Below are positions 24,369-33,540 of a DNA stretch of 64,000 bases, piece after piece. Both the position numbers and the translations under genes were made by a program. Each line of letters opens with the position of its first letter. Positions within the stretch are counted from its first letter, which is position 1. The notes under the pieces were generated by a model. It was given only the letters and a program-made list of their open reading frames with translations, was not told the origin of the DNA and ran no database searches. This stretch comes from Neoarius graeffei (taxonomy: Eukaryota; Chordata; Actinopteri; Siluriformes; Ariidae): positions 96,041,463 through 96,105,462 of the forward strand of contig NC_083570.1 in the NCBI RefSeq assembly GCF_027579695.1. The letters run 5' to 3'.

Positions 24369-24378
<10 letters not shown>

Positions 24379-24453
<75 letters not shown>
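24379..24453. repeat. (TA)n microsatellite
   Basis: About 36 TA units lie about 110 bp upstream of the cytokine-like gene's TATA box. Confidence 0.95.
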
Positions 24454-24456
<3 letters not shown>

Positions 24457-24544
24457 TTCATGTTACCATAAAACAAGTGCAACTTCAACGTTTTTCTCAG
24501 TGTGAGGTTTTTTTTTTTTCAGGGGTTTTTTTTTTGGTCCTCGA

Positions 24545-24567
24545 ACTTCCTGTGTGGTGTATATAAA
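24545..24567 (+). promoter_or_regulatory. Core promoter of the cytokine-like gene: TATA box with ETS/RUNX-like site
   Basis: TATATAAA lies at 24560-24567, 56 bp before the start codon, so transcription should start near 24590. Directly upstream, acttcctgtgtggt joins an ETS core (TTCC) and a RUNX core (TGTGGT), an arrangement known from T-cell promoters. A gaggggaaacc in the leader is near a kappaB consensus. Only the TATA box is strong evidence. Confidence 0.6.
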
Positions 24568-24622
24568 GACAAGCACACAGAGAAAACATTATCACTAGAA
24601 AGTGTCTCTGAGAGGGGAAACC

Positions 24623-24889
24623 ATGAATAAGACACTCATTTTTCTTTTCATACTGTCTCTCAGCCTATCAAGGACTACTGGTGACAGGCCTAATGCGACC
24701 TTCAAGCACCTTATTAATTATCTGGAGAAGTTTCAACATGAAACCATCAATGTTGTAAGTAAATAACTAACACTTCAATTTCACCTGATTGTTTTTGTGT
24801 TTTGATATAAGGTAATATCAAGTGTCACAGTGTCTCTCATTTGTGCATACATTTATAACTATTACATAATGGGTCTCTTTTACAAATGG

Positions 24890-24962
<73 letters not shown>

Positions 24963-25634
24963 TTTATTTTTTCATTTCTTTGTAGACTTCAAATACCAGT
25001 CACAATCGACAAGGGATTTATTGGACTGTAAGTGAAAGTGATTTTATATTATTCATTTTATTCATTTAAAGTGTAAGAGGATCAAATAAATTTTGCTAAA
25101 GGACTGATCAAATCAGTCCTTTAGCAAAAATGCAATGCAGAGCAACAGATAATTTTATTCTTATTATTCTACACTAGTGTGATACTTCCATAGAGATCTT
25201 TGAAGAGCTGAATGCAGTCCTGGACAAGATCAATGGAGATGGACTCTCTCAAAACAAACATCAAGAACTGAAGGGAATGAAGGAAAATTTAAAAATAGTA
25301 ATTGAGAAGTTTTCCCTGCAACCTGTACAGGTAAGCTGATGATTTGATACACATTTTAACCGAAAAACAACAAATATAAAAGTTATTTATCAATATAATT
25401 ATGGTTGTTAATGTGCTATTTTGTAATAACTTTTCAAATAACTCCACATTCACTGGACTAAAGCCTTTTTAGATTAATTATAAGATTGTTGATGTTTTCC
25501 TCCCCACCCTTTTTTTTTTCTTAAAGGAGGAAAAAAAGTGTTATTCCAAATATTCCAGAAAGCCTTTGGGATGGTACTACAAAATGCTACAGTGCTTTAA
25601 CCGTTCCTGCAGTGTTACTTCAAAGCAAAGTTAA
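24623..25634 (+). CDS. Secreted four-exon short-chain cytokine-like gene (IL-5/GM-CSF/IL-4/13 or IL-2 type)
   Basis: Coding exons are 24623-24754, 24986-25027, 25178-25330 and 25527-25634, giving 144 residues. Every intron is GT-AG and phase 0. Residues 1-20 (MNKTLIFLFILSLSLSRTTG) form a signal peptide. N-glycosylation sequons are N24, N47 and N134. Cysteines are C59, C114, C132 and C137. The four-exon, all-phase-0 plan with a tiny second exon is the plan of the IL-2/IL-4/IL-5/IL-13/GM-CSF helical cytokines, and the 14-codon exon 2 equals that of mammalian GM-CSF as I remember it. Exon 3 starts CDTSIEIFEELNAVL and exon 4 starts EEKKCYSKY, which resembles the first-cysteine and KKC contexts of IL-5. 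Exact orthology is unresolved. Its role would be secreted immune signalling. The mRNA should be unstable because the 3' UTR is rich in ATTTA. Confidence 0.8.
24895..24959. repeat. (TA)n microsatellite in intron 1
   Basis: About 32 TA units end 27 bp before the exon 2 acceptor. Confidence 0.95.
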
Positions 25635-25693
25635 CTTATTATTCTCACTTACTGTATATGAAATGACTATTTATTATGAACATGTTATTTATT

Positions 25694-25736
25694 ACCCTGT
25701 AGAACAGGATAAAGCGGCTAGAGATAATGAGATGAG
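25694..25736 (+). mobile_element. 5'-truncated Mermaid-like SINE tail in the 3' UTR
   Basis: Only the last 43 bp of the SINE are present (ctgtagaacaggataaagcg onward). They are flanked by a perfect 12-bp duplication ATGTTATTTATT at 25682-25693 and 25737-25748. This is a true severely truncated insertion, primed by LINE machinery. Confidence 0.9.
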
Positions 25737-26088
25737 ATGTTATTTATTTAATTCCACATATTTATTTGTATTTATTTGTAACTTAAAAATTTTAAATTAT
25801 ATTTCTGCAGACATGCACTGTCTTTGTTGAATGTAAAAAAACAAGCAAGAATGCAATTTCTGTTTGAAGTGTTTTATTATAATACAGCATATCCAGTGTT
25901 TACAGACAGAATGGTGAGGCTAGACTTTTTATTTCTGAGACTTAACTCAGCTGACTATGGTCACCATAGAAAATTAATTTTATTATGACAAGCCACTGTT
26001 TTCTTGATACTGAATTGATTCAATAGATGCATAATTCTACATTAAAAACAATGAATGTTGTATACTTCTATCACCTCTTATAAGAGTC

Positions 26089-26094
26089 AATAAA
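26089..26094 (+). terminator. Poly(A) signal AATAAA, cytokine-like gene
   Basis: This is the only canonical hexamer found in the expected 3' UTR. It lies about 455 bp after the stop codon and is followed by T-rich then GT-rich sequence (tttttcctgtggtgtg). Confidence 0.6.
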
Positions 26095-26183
26095 ATTTTT
26101 ATTAATGTACTTTTTCCTGTGGTGTGAATTTTGTGAATGTGCAGCTTAAAATGCAGAATTTGCAGGCAGTGAACAGGGCTCAG

Positions 26184-26549
26184 GGTGGCACGGTGGTGTA
26201 GTGGTTAGCGCTGTCGCCTCACAGCAAGAAGGTCCGGGTTCGAGCCCCATGGCTGGCGAGGACCTTCCTGTGTGGAGTTTGCATGTTCTCCCCGTGTCCG
26301 CGTGGGTTTCCTCTGGGTGCTCCGGTTTCCCCCACAGTCCAAAGACATGCAGGTTAGGTTAACTGGTGACTCGAAATTGACCGTAGGTGTGAATGGTTGT
26401 CTGTGTCTATGTGTTAGTCCTGTGATGACCTGGTGACTTGTCCAGGGTGTACCCCGGCTTTCGCCCGTAGTCAGCTGGGATAGGCTCCAGCTTGCCTGCG
26501 ACCCTGCGGAACAGGATAAAGCGGCTAGAGATAATGAGATGAGATGAGA
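26184..26549 (+). mobile_element. Mermaid-like SINE, full length
   Basis: Head ggtggcacggtggtgtagtg, body with tccaaagacatgcaggttag, and tail aggataaagcggctagag followed by (atgag)n. Confidence 0.95.
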
Positions 26550-26721
26550 CAATATGTGATTGGTGGTGTGATGCTACTCTTGCTCTTCATTATGAAGCAG
26601 GACAAGTCATGTTTGGCTATTTTTTTAAATAATTAAAAGTGCAGGGCCATACCAGTACTTAAATAAAGAAATAAATGAAAGTATTAATTCATAAAATTAA
26701 AGATATATCAGAGAAATATTC

Positions 26722-26996
26722 ATCCATCCATCTGCAGTAGTAACTGTATCCTGGTCAGGGTCACACTGGATTCAAAGCTTATCCTGGGAACACTGGGTGT
26801 GAGGTGGGAATACATGCTAAAGGTGCATTTACAACTAGGCACCATTAGAGTACCCGATCCACCTATCAACATGTTTTGAGACCTGGTAGGAAACTGGAGG
26901 ACCATAGGAAGCACACATGAACACAGAAAGAACAGGCAAAACTCCACACAGGCAGGGGACACTGAAGTTGTGAGGCAGCAATGTTACCTCAACTGC
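26722..26996 (-). mobile_element. Second SINE family, diverged, antisense
   Basis: It shares the fish SINE plan in reverse: catccatccatc at the tail end, ggtaggaaactggaggacc in the body, and gaggcagcaatgttacctc at the head. The body differs from the Mermaid-like copies, so it is an older or separate family. Confidence 0.6.
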
Positions 26997-27205
26997 TACC
27001 ATATTCCCGAAAGTGACTCCTAAGAATCAAGCGGTTGCATGATATTGCATCATTCATGCATGCTAGTCCATCTCCTAGCCAACACCCAATTCCAGAAGCA
27101 CATTTGATGGTACTTCTACCCCACTTGAGTCAAATAGTTTCTGCCTTATACATTTTGCAAGGACACTGGTCCATTCAGGAATTTCCCCCTGAAGGATTCA
27201 AAGGA

Positions 27206-28352
27206 GGCAGCATGGTGGTATAGTAGTTAGCACTGTCACCTCATAGCAAGAAGGATCTGGGTTCAAGCCCAGTGGCTGACAGGGGCCTTTCTGTGTGGAG
27301 TTCGTATGCCCTCCCCGTGTCTGCATGGGTTTTCTCCAGGTGCTCCAGTTTCCCCCACAATCCAAAGACATGCAGATTAGGCTAATTGGTGACTCTAAGG
27401 CCCTGTCCACATGGCAACGGATTCAGGTGAATCTGATAAAATTGTTTATCGTTTCGGCCTGGCGTCCACACGGCACCGGCGTTTTGGGTGCCCCAAAACG
27501 ATATTTTTTGAGAACGGGTTCCAGAGTGGAAAAATCTGGCAACGGCACCGTTGCGAAGTCGTCTGGATGAGTAGAACGGATTTGTTTACGATGACGTCAC
27601 AACCACATGACTAGAACAAGCAGCACTCTCGCTGTTTTGTATGAACCACTGCATTGCATTCACTTTTGTATACAGCTTTTCTTTTAAATAAACAAGTAAC
27701 TGAACCATTTCTTGAATTTCTTTTTTTTATTGGATAAGACTGCTTTTCAAAATATTCACACGCAATATAAAAAGTTATATAAATTATATAAAAATGCTTT
27801 TCAAAATATTCACACACAATCAGAAAATTAAGTTATATAAAACTATGCACACTAATAAAACTAATTTGTACACACAGAAGGCACGATTTCCTCGCGTAGT
27901 CGCAGCCATCTTCTTCTTGTCGTGTGTTTGTTCCTGACAGTGCTTCACACCGGGTAGAAGAAGGGGTTTATGCGCATGCGTCTACTTCTTCTATTGTTCT
28001 GGTGTCTCCGATGGGACCGTCTTACAGCGTCCCTAGAGATGTGGCATGTGTATTGCATCGTTTTCAGCAAGCGTTGCATTGCCATATGTACCTGATATTT
28101 TACTGATCCGTTTCCCATGTGGACACGATATTTTTTTTAATAAAATCTCGTTGCCGTTGTCGTGTGGATGTAGCCTAAATTGACCATAGGTGTGAATGTG
28201 AGCGTGAACGGTTGTTTGTCTCTGTGTCAGCCCTGCGATGATCCGGCCACTTGTCCAGGGTGTACCCTGCCTCTTACCCATAATCAGCTGGCTCCAGCTT
28301 GCCTGAAACCCTGCACAGGATAAGCAGTTATGGATAATGGATGGATGGATTC
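27206..28352 (+). mobile_element. Mermaid-like SINE split by a Harbinger-like element
   Basis: The 5' part is 27206-27398 and the 3' part 28176-28352, ending in (atgg)n. Removing the insert and one TAA rejoins gtgactctaa with attgaccata, the exact SINE order. Confidence 0.93.
27399..28175. mobile_element. PIF/Harbinger-like non-autonomous element H1, TSD TAA
   Basis: TAA lies on both sides (27396-27398 and 28176-28178). The inverted ends are ggccctgtccacatggcaac and the inverse of ggctacatccacacgac. It has no long ORF. It is a short relative of the two 1.4-kb elements at 44584 and 46062, sharing both subterminal regions, including cggcaccggcgttttgggtg. Confidence 0.92.
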
Positions 28353-28427
28353 AAATACCGTAACTCAAAGGTTTTACTTGTCACAGACACAGTTATACAA
28401 GGTACAACATGTAGTGAAATGCTAAGA

Positions 28428-28528
28428 AGAAGAAGCCTTTATTTGTCACATGTACATAAGCACAGCGAAATTCCTCCGAATTTAACCCATCTGAAGCAGT
28501 GGACACATACTGTACAAGTGCGCAATGA

Positions 28529-28560
<32 letters not shown>

Positions 28561-28732
28561 CAAGAGCAGTGGGTAACTATGCGTTGGGGGTTAGATGCTC
28601 AAGGGCACTTCAGCCATGACACAGAGGGAGGGGGAAGTTCTGTTCATTCACTGAAGTCCCCTCATTTTTCCTGCTGGTCCCAGGAATCGAACCGGTGACC
28701 TTCAGACCATGGCTGCCCCCTGGAGTTGACAT
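28428..28732. mobile_element. SINE-like repeat (gaagcctttatttgtcacat family) with (CA)n
   Basis: It begins agaagcctttatttgtcaca and ends in a reversed tRNA-like head (gaaccggtgaccttcagacc). A (CA)n run lies at 28529-28557. A related copy is at 33541-33735. Confidence 0.65.
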
Positions 28733-29027
28733 AGTGATTGTGCAAGCAAGCATAAAAATTTAATAAAACAATTTAATTTAAAAAAGAGAAAAAATAAAGG
28801 AAAAAAGATTGCAATAAGTGAAAAAAGAAAGAAGTACTGAAAGTTGAAAGCACGTGAAATTTATAGTGGTGTGCAAACTGAGAGGAAAAACAATTCAACT
28901 GATTTCTGTGCAGTGTTGTGATCAACTTGCACTGAAGTATGATAAGCACTGGAGTACTGATTGTAGTGGTGTGTTCTTCATGAAATCTGCTTATACAAAA
29001 CAATTCTCATGAGTTATGAATGCTGGC

Positions 29028-29403
29028 GGCGGCACGGTGGTGCAGTGGTTAGCGCTGTTGCCTCACAGCAAGAAGGTCCTGGGTTCAAGCCCCGGGGCCA
29101 GCGAGGGCCTTTCTGTGTGGAGTTTGCATGTTCTCCCCGTGTCCGCGTGGGTTTCCTCCGGGTGCTCCGGTTTCCCCCACAGTCCAAAGACATGCAGGTT
29201 AGGTTAACTGGTGACTCTAAATTGACCGTAGGTGTGAATGTGATTGTGAATGGTTGTCTGTGTCTATGTGTCAGCCCTGTGATGACCTGGCGACTTGTCC
29301 AGGGTGTACCCCGCCTTTCGCCTGTAGTCAGCTGGGATAGGCTCCAGCTTGCCTGCGACCCTGTAGAAGGATAAAGCGGCTAGAGATAATGAGATGAGAT
29401 GAG
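29028..29403 (+). mobile_element. Mermaid-like SINE, full length, 12-bp TSD
   Basis: Perfect target duplication ATGAATGCTGGC at 29016-29027 and 29404-29415. The SINE is near consensus, so it is young. Confidence 0.96.
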
Positions 29404-29639
29404 ATGAATGCTGGCTTTCACTCCACCATGGAAGACATTGACTATCAAATTAAACTTGACTGATAAGAAGAGACAAGTGGAGCTATGCGGTCAGTGTACT
29501 GCACTGATTTTGGGTTTCGCCACCACACATAAACATGCACACATGAGTATTCATATGGAAGTGTTCCTTGGGGAAGCGCCATGAGAATGAGATACAGACA
29601 ACTACATGAATATATGACCCACTGATGGGATTTTTGACC

Positions 29640-29840
29640 TGTAATCATTCTTCTCATCACATCCTAGCAGGGACCATCACACACAGACTTCATATGACCT
29701 AACATCATTTTATTGTGGTTCTGGAGAAACATGTAGTTTCTACCATCACTTTTGTAAGTAAATAACAACCACTTACATTTCACATGATATTGTTGTGTAT
29801 TAAGTCAGGAATAAAACATGATGCAGTGTGATGTTATAGG
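29640..29840 (+). pseudogene. Relic of a second cytokine-like gene (exon 1 and splice donor)
   Basis: The sequence ctggagaaac..accatca..ttgtaagtaaataac followed by cactt-catttcac-tga lines up with 24732-24810 of the cytokine-like gene. It covers the end of exon 1, the GT donor and about 50 bp of intron 1, at roughly 80% identity. Upstream, weaker similarity (cattcttctcatca, tatgacct) follows the signal-peptide region, but the start codon and frame are lost. A possible echo of the exon 2/intron 2 border (ttttatatt..tccatttaaag) lies near 30000-30030. No exon 3 or 4 is seen. It is best read as a decayed tandem duplicate. Confidence 0.55.
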
Positions 29841-29849
29841 AAAATAATC

Positions 29850-30330
29850 AAAAATGGGTAGTGTGATGTGGCCTGACACATTGCAAAGTTACTTTTACCA
29901 AGCAGACCAAAGATTTTTGCAATAACAGCACAGCAGCAAGTGTTTGTTCTGCTTGTACCACAGCAATTTGTCCACTTCCATTTTTTTATTGAATGAATGA
30001 CTTTTTATATTTTTTATCCATTTAAAGTTACATTTATTGCTGTAGAATGTCCACAAAACAAGTTAGATACTACTGTATTGTCATTTACGTTATAACATAG
30101 TTCCCTCACCACCTTACTCTAAGTTATCTCTTGAGGTTAATAAGACATATTCTTATCTTACTGACAAAGCATGTTCCCAAACATGTGTCTGAAAAATACA
30201 GAGAAAACTTGTTTCAATGTAACTGATCTAGGATCAGCCATACAGATAACATCTGCTTAGTGGCGGTTGTTTTATCATCTCTGTATGTATATGAGTTTAA
30301 ATATTATCTATGAACCCCATAGCAGGTCTC
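29850..30330. other. Spacer between the cytokine relic and a hAT element
   Basis: AT-rich, with no clear gene; possible remnants of the duplicated cytokine introns. Confidence 0.4.
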
Positions 30331-30692
30331 ATTAGCAGCAGAGCCGGCCCCTGGCATAGGCAAGGCAAATGCTAAGGGTGCTGCGTCCATCCAGGGGTGC
30401 AGAAACGGGGGGAGAAAAATTATGACTTCCACTATTCTGAAAATGAGTCAGCATTATAATGTCTTAGCCTAATTTAATTGTACAGCAAAGCATGTAGTCA
30501 GGGTGCAATTTGTCAAAAAAAGCAGGGTGGGGTGGTGGGTTGTTAATCATGAAACAATAAGCGCTCAACAGTGGTTTGCCCTGTCTATAGAGTGCTTCGA
30601 GGTCAGCGCGAACCCAGCGGTGGCCATATTGGAAGTCAAAGGTCGCTGTGTCAGTGCATTGTTGTTGTTCAGCGAAACAAAAAGGGGTGACA

Positions 30693-30903
30693 ATGCCGAA
30701 TACGTGTGTCATTGTTGGCTGTAGTAGCCGGGGGGAAAAGGGTGGCAAAAGCTTCCACAGACTCCCTAAAGTCGTGACTAACCAGGGAATTGCAGCACAG
30801 GAGAAAAGCGAGCGGAGGAGACAACAGTGGCTGGCTGCCATTAACCGATCAAATTTAGGACAACTTGACTGTATCCGGATTTGTCCTGATCACTTTGTGA
30901 CAG
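30693..30903 (+). CDS. THAP-domain first exon
   Basis: From ATG 30693 it reads MPNTCVIVGCSSRGEKGGKS, SFHRLPK and later QQWLAAINRSNLG, then IRICPDHFVTG. This is a full C2CH THAP zinc-binding domain: C5, C10, then C and H in ICPDH. THAP domains bind DNA and occur in P- and Kolobok-type transposases and in host THAP genes. The exon ends at a good donor (gacag|gtaggt) after about 70 codons. No matching downstream exons are present in the element, so only a truncated protein could arise. Confidence 0.85.
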
Positions 30904-31055
30904 GTAGGTTAAATTGTCTTGAATTTCATAGTTACTAAAATAAATGTGATACAAACTATTATCTTTTCTATGTACTTTCAGCAATGATTAATGGATATAT
31001 TTGTCACATTAGGTAGCTTATGTCTACTGCAGTGCATTGTTGCATCAAATGGCAT

Positions 31056-31301
31056 TTAAGATCTAGGCCTAGTAATGTTTATGTACACATGCTTTAGTTC
31101 ACAAAATGGACTTGGGTGAAACACTAGATAGTTCACAAGATCGATGTATGTCACATGCGGCAACAAGCTGGGGTCAGCTTTCCATTCCTTCTCACTAACA
31201 GTGTATGGATCTACATTCCCAATGAAACATACCTTCTCAGCATAACGCTCCCGTGCCTGCTTATCCAAACTTTCACAGTAGTGCTCCATCACTTCAGATG
31301 T
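31056..31301 (-). CDS. Exon of a probable SWIM/YqaJ-type protein, antisense
   Basis: It reads MEHYCESLDKQARERYAEKV, DPYTVSEKEWKADPSLLP, then VTYIDLVNYLVFHPSPF. An acceptor-like ttttttaagaatttag precedes it at 31301, and gtgaac, a weak donor, follows SPF. From memory, this matches the N-terminal exon of abundant fish proteins with SWIM and YqaJ-nuclease domains; the catalytic part itself is not present, so the assignment is inference. Confidence 0.5.
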   Translation of the reverse strand, partial: TSEVMEHYCESLDKQARERYAEKVCFIGNVDPYTVSEKEWKADPSLLPHVTYIDLVNYLVFHPSPFCELKHVYINITRPRS

Positions 31302-32500
31302 CTAAATTCTTAAAAAATCCAAGCTTCTAAGCCCTCTAATGCGGAAACGAATCGGTGAATGTGTACTCTATGAGGTGTACTCTATGATGTGTACTCTATG
31401 AGCGCTCTGGAGCGAGTGACTTCCAAGATGGCCGCGCAGACCGCAGTGTTACTATTTTTAGCATCATCTCGGAGCACTCTTATTCTCTGTTTTGGCCATG
31501 TAATAGCCTAAGTGTTGTTGGCTAAAGAGTGTTTTTGCATAATGTAGATAACTGACATAGATCTGTTGCTTGTTTTGAATATGGCTGCACTTGGAGCAGT
31601 CTGTCGGTGTCGTTGAGCAGTCTGGGCTGAAGTAAAGGTCTTTTATGCACCGAACACGTTTCGCAGCGAGATATTCCAATGGTGCCTGGCACGTTTTTTT
31701 TTTAATAAAACAAAGTTGCTTTGTTGATCTGTGTTCTCATTAAAATGACAGTTTAGCAGCTCATTCAAGCAACCATGTTGCAAAGAGCTTCCTGGAGGAA
31801 AATATAATAAACGCATTGAAAACAAGAAACAATCTCAGTGCGTCAAGACTGCAGGGAAACGAAACAAGCACTCAGATGTGTTCTCTTTATAAATAGCATA
31901 AATGGCACACTTTCTCGCCTGTAAAGGAAGAAGACACAAAAGCAACTCACCGAGCGGGTGAGTTTTTTTCCCCCTGTTCTACATTTAGTTTTTCAATAGT
32001 TGAAGTTGAAGGCAGTACCAAAAAACACCACTAGAAGTCTTTTTAATATCACAATTTTATATATATTTTTTTATTTAAATCCTTGTATTTTTCATGCACA
32101 CTGGTTTCTTTAATATCTTATTTTGTGCAATGCCTTATTTATATTGCATTTACGGATTACAACACTTGTTTACATTTTTTATTTTGGGAGTACTGTAAAT
32201 GTAATACTTTATGTAAACCATTTATATTATGTTTCATATATTCAGTTCATATTTTGTATTTGTTTCTTTAATTCAGTATTAAATATTTTGAATGTGCAAT
32301 TTCTTTATTTAATGCCTTTAATTAAGTATTTTGAACGTGCAATTTTTTTGTTTAAATAAAAGAATGTTTTAAGACAAAGCTATTCCATTTCTTGTTAGTA
32401 TAGATACACTATCAGTGGCTTTAACTGGTGTTGGGGAGGGGGAGCCACCTAAAATCTTGCCTAGGGTGTCAAATTGGTAAGGGCCGGGCCTGATTAGCAG

Positions 32501-32633
32501 TATCTTACTATCTACCTTCTGGCTACATAGTGTACTAAAACAGTTTGGAGCTCAACACGCAGAATAACAACAACAACAAAAACAATAGAGATGAAGATTG
32601 ATTTTCATCAGAAACCACCTCACTGTCTGCACA
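32501..32633. other. Short spacer before hairpin
   Basis: Nothing recognised apart from a short (aac)n run at about 32567. Confidence 0.4.
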
Positions 32634-32708
32634 ATTCACTGGTAAACAGCAACCCGTAAAGGTGCATGATATCAAAGCACCTTTACGGGTTGCTGTTTAC
32701 CAGTGAAT
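32634..32708. repeat. Perfect 32-bp inverted repeat (hairpin), 11-nt loop
   Basis: The left arm 32634-32665 (attcactggtaaacagcaac and on) is the exact reverse complement of 32677-32708. The loop is atgatatcaaa. No mismatches. Confidence 0.97.
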
Positions 32709-33119
32709 GAGCTAAAAAAATCATCATGGACCCCATACACCTGGAGAACTGTCTGTTTTGGAAACTCCCCTCAAGTGATTGGTACTTCTCCATCAGAAGC
32801 AGAACCACATGACATCTGAACAGTTTAGTGGTGATTCTTCTCAAAAAAAAAAAACATAACACATAAGCAGAACCCTTTATCCTATACTACCAAATGTAGA
32901 CACTCTGTATTATATTTAGTATGTTTACATATAATATAATAAAGTTTGCATGTCTGTATGTTTACACATTTGCTTATTTGCAGTTATAGCTCTAATTTGC
33001 CAAGTTAAATTCCAGGGTACTGGTACATTAGGTAGTTATTCTGAGTCTGACAACAAACAGCACATAAAATTGACATTCATAATTTAAATAAAAAAACACA
33101 GTTAAAAAATAAAATAAAA
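32709..33119. other. AT-rich spacer
   Basis: No coding homology. Confidence 0.5.
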
Positions 33120-33425
33120 TAAGGACACCCTGGAAAAAGTAAGTACGCTCTTACATTTATCACACTTTCAAGTCCATAAAATTGAATCAGGTGTTTCAGA
33201 TTAGGTGTCATTAATTAGAACTTTCTGCAGGTGGATCCTGTCTTATTTAAACCTGACATCTAGAAACTGGTGTTCTCTTTGCTATTGAACTGTGTGGTGT
33301 CATCATGCCAAGACTGCTTGAAGATAATGTGAGGCCATCTGTTCAAAAGTTGAAGTTGAAGCAGAGGTGGACCTTTCAAGATAATGATCCTAAGCACAAT
33401 GGCCTGATAGCGATGATGGGATTGC
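33120..33425 (+). pseudogene. Tc1-like element (family F), left part, internally deleted
   Basis: The left end aaggacaccctggaaaaagt leads to a leader and ATG 33305 (MPRLLEDNVRPSVQ). It then jumps directly to QRWTFQDNDPKHN, the block with the second catalytic Asp, so the HTH and first Asp are deleted. The matching right part is at 37125-37420, separated by about 3.7 kb of inserted LINE and SINE sequence. Confidence 0.7.
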
Positions 33426-33540
33426 AATGTCCTCACTTCTGGGCGTCATCAGCTGAAACATACATGAAAATTAGCATATATAATATTAATTACATAAGCA
33501 TATAGATACTGAAATGAATGTTTAAAGCATGTGTATTTAA

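Larger units (their letters stand above)
21771..24378 (+). pseudogene. Tc1-like element (family E), decayed and split by a hAT element
   Basis: The left end starts cacacactgccttgccaaaa after a TA. The transposase N-terminus reads GKEVTAFQKSQIKQ, then IEEIAEMTGIGLRTVQRIIK, an HTH. The catalytic part after the insertion has DESKVYPIPEQCVRVRG and SVMIWG, then SLDFNATESLWDVLEKTL with the third acidic residue. Frames change many times. The insertion at 22165-23608 splits the two halves. A 46-bp direct duplication (24286-24331 and 24332-24377) lies at the right end. Confidence 0.82.
25635..26100 (+). promoter_or_regulatory. AU-rich 3' UTR of the cytokine-like gene
   Basis: ATTTA pentamers cluster between 25668 and 25784, including the nonamer TTATTTATT at 25685-25693 and 25740-25748. 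Such class II elements recruit decay factors and are typical of cytokine mRNAs. A canonical AATAAA at 26089-26094 would end the transcript near 26110. A 43-bp SINE fragment interrupts the ARE cluster. Confidence 0.72.
30339..32492. mobile_element. hAT-type element carrying THAP and opposite-strand exons
   Basis: The 8-bp duplication ATTAGCAG is perfect at 30331-30338 and 32493-32500. The ends are cagagccggcccc and gggccgggcctg. The 2,154-bp element encodes no hAT transposase that I can see. Instead it holds a THAP-domain exon (plus strand) and, facing it, a different protein exon (minus strand). The two are flanked by inverted copies of a ggccat-ttggaagtca block (about 30620 and 31430). Confidence 0.88.

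Noticed and set aside
24372-24566. 64-codon ORF of alternating Tyr-Ile
   Set aside because: It is a translation of the (TA)n microsatellite.
24623-25634. Assigning the gene firmly as il2, il21 or il4/13
   Set aside because: The C-terminal C-x-x-Y pattern also recalls IL-21/IL-15, and the exon plan fits several cytokines. Sequence alone, without a profile search or synteny, cannot decide.
26184-26270. Functional tRNA gene in the SINE head
   Set aside because: The box-like sequences belong to the tRNA-derived SINE head; no cloverleaf acceptor stem closes, and the same text occurs in many copies.
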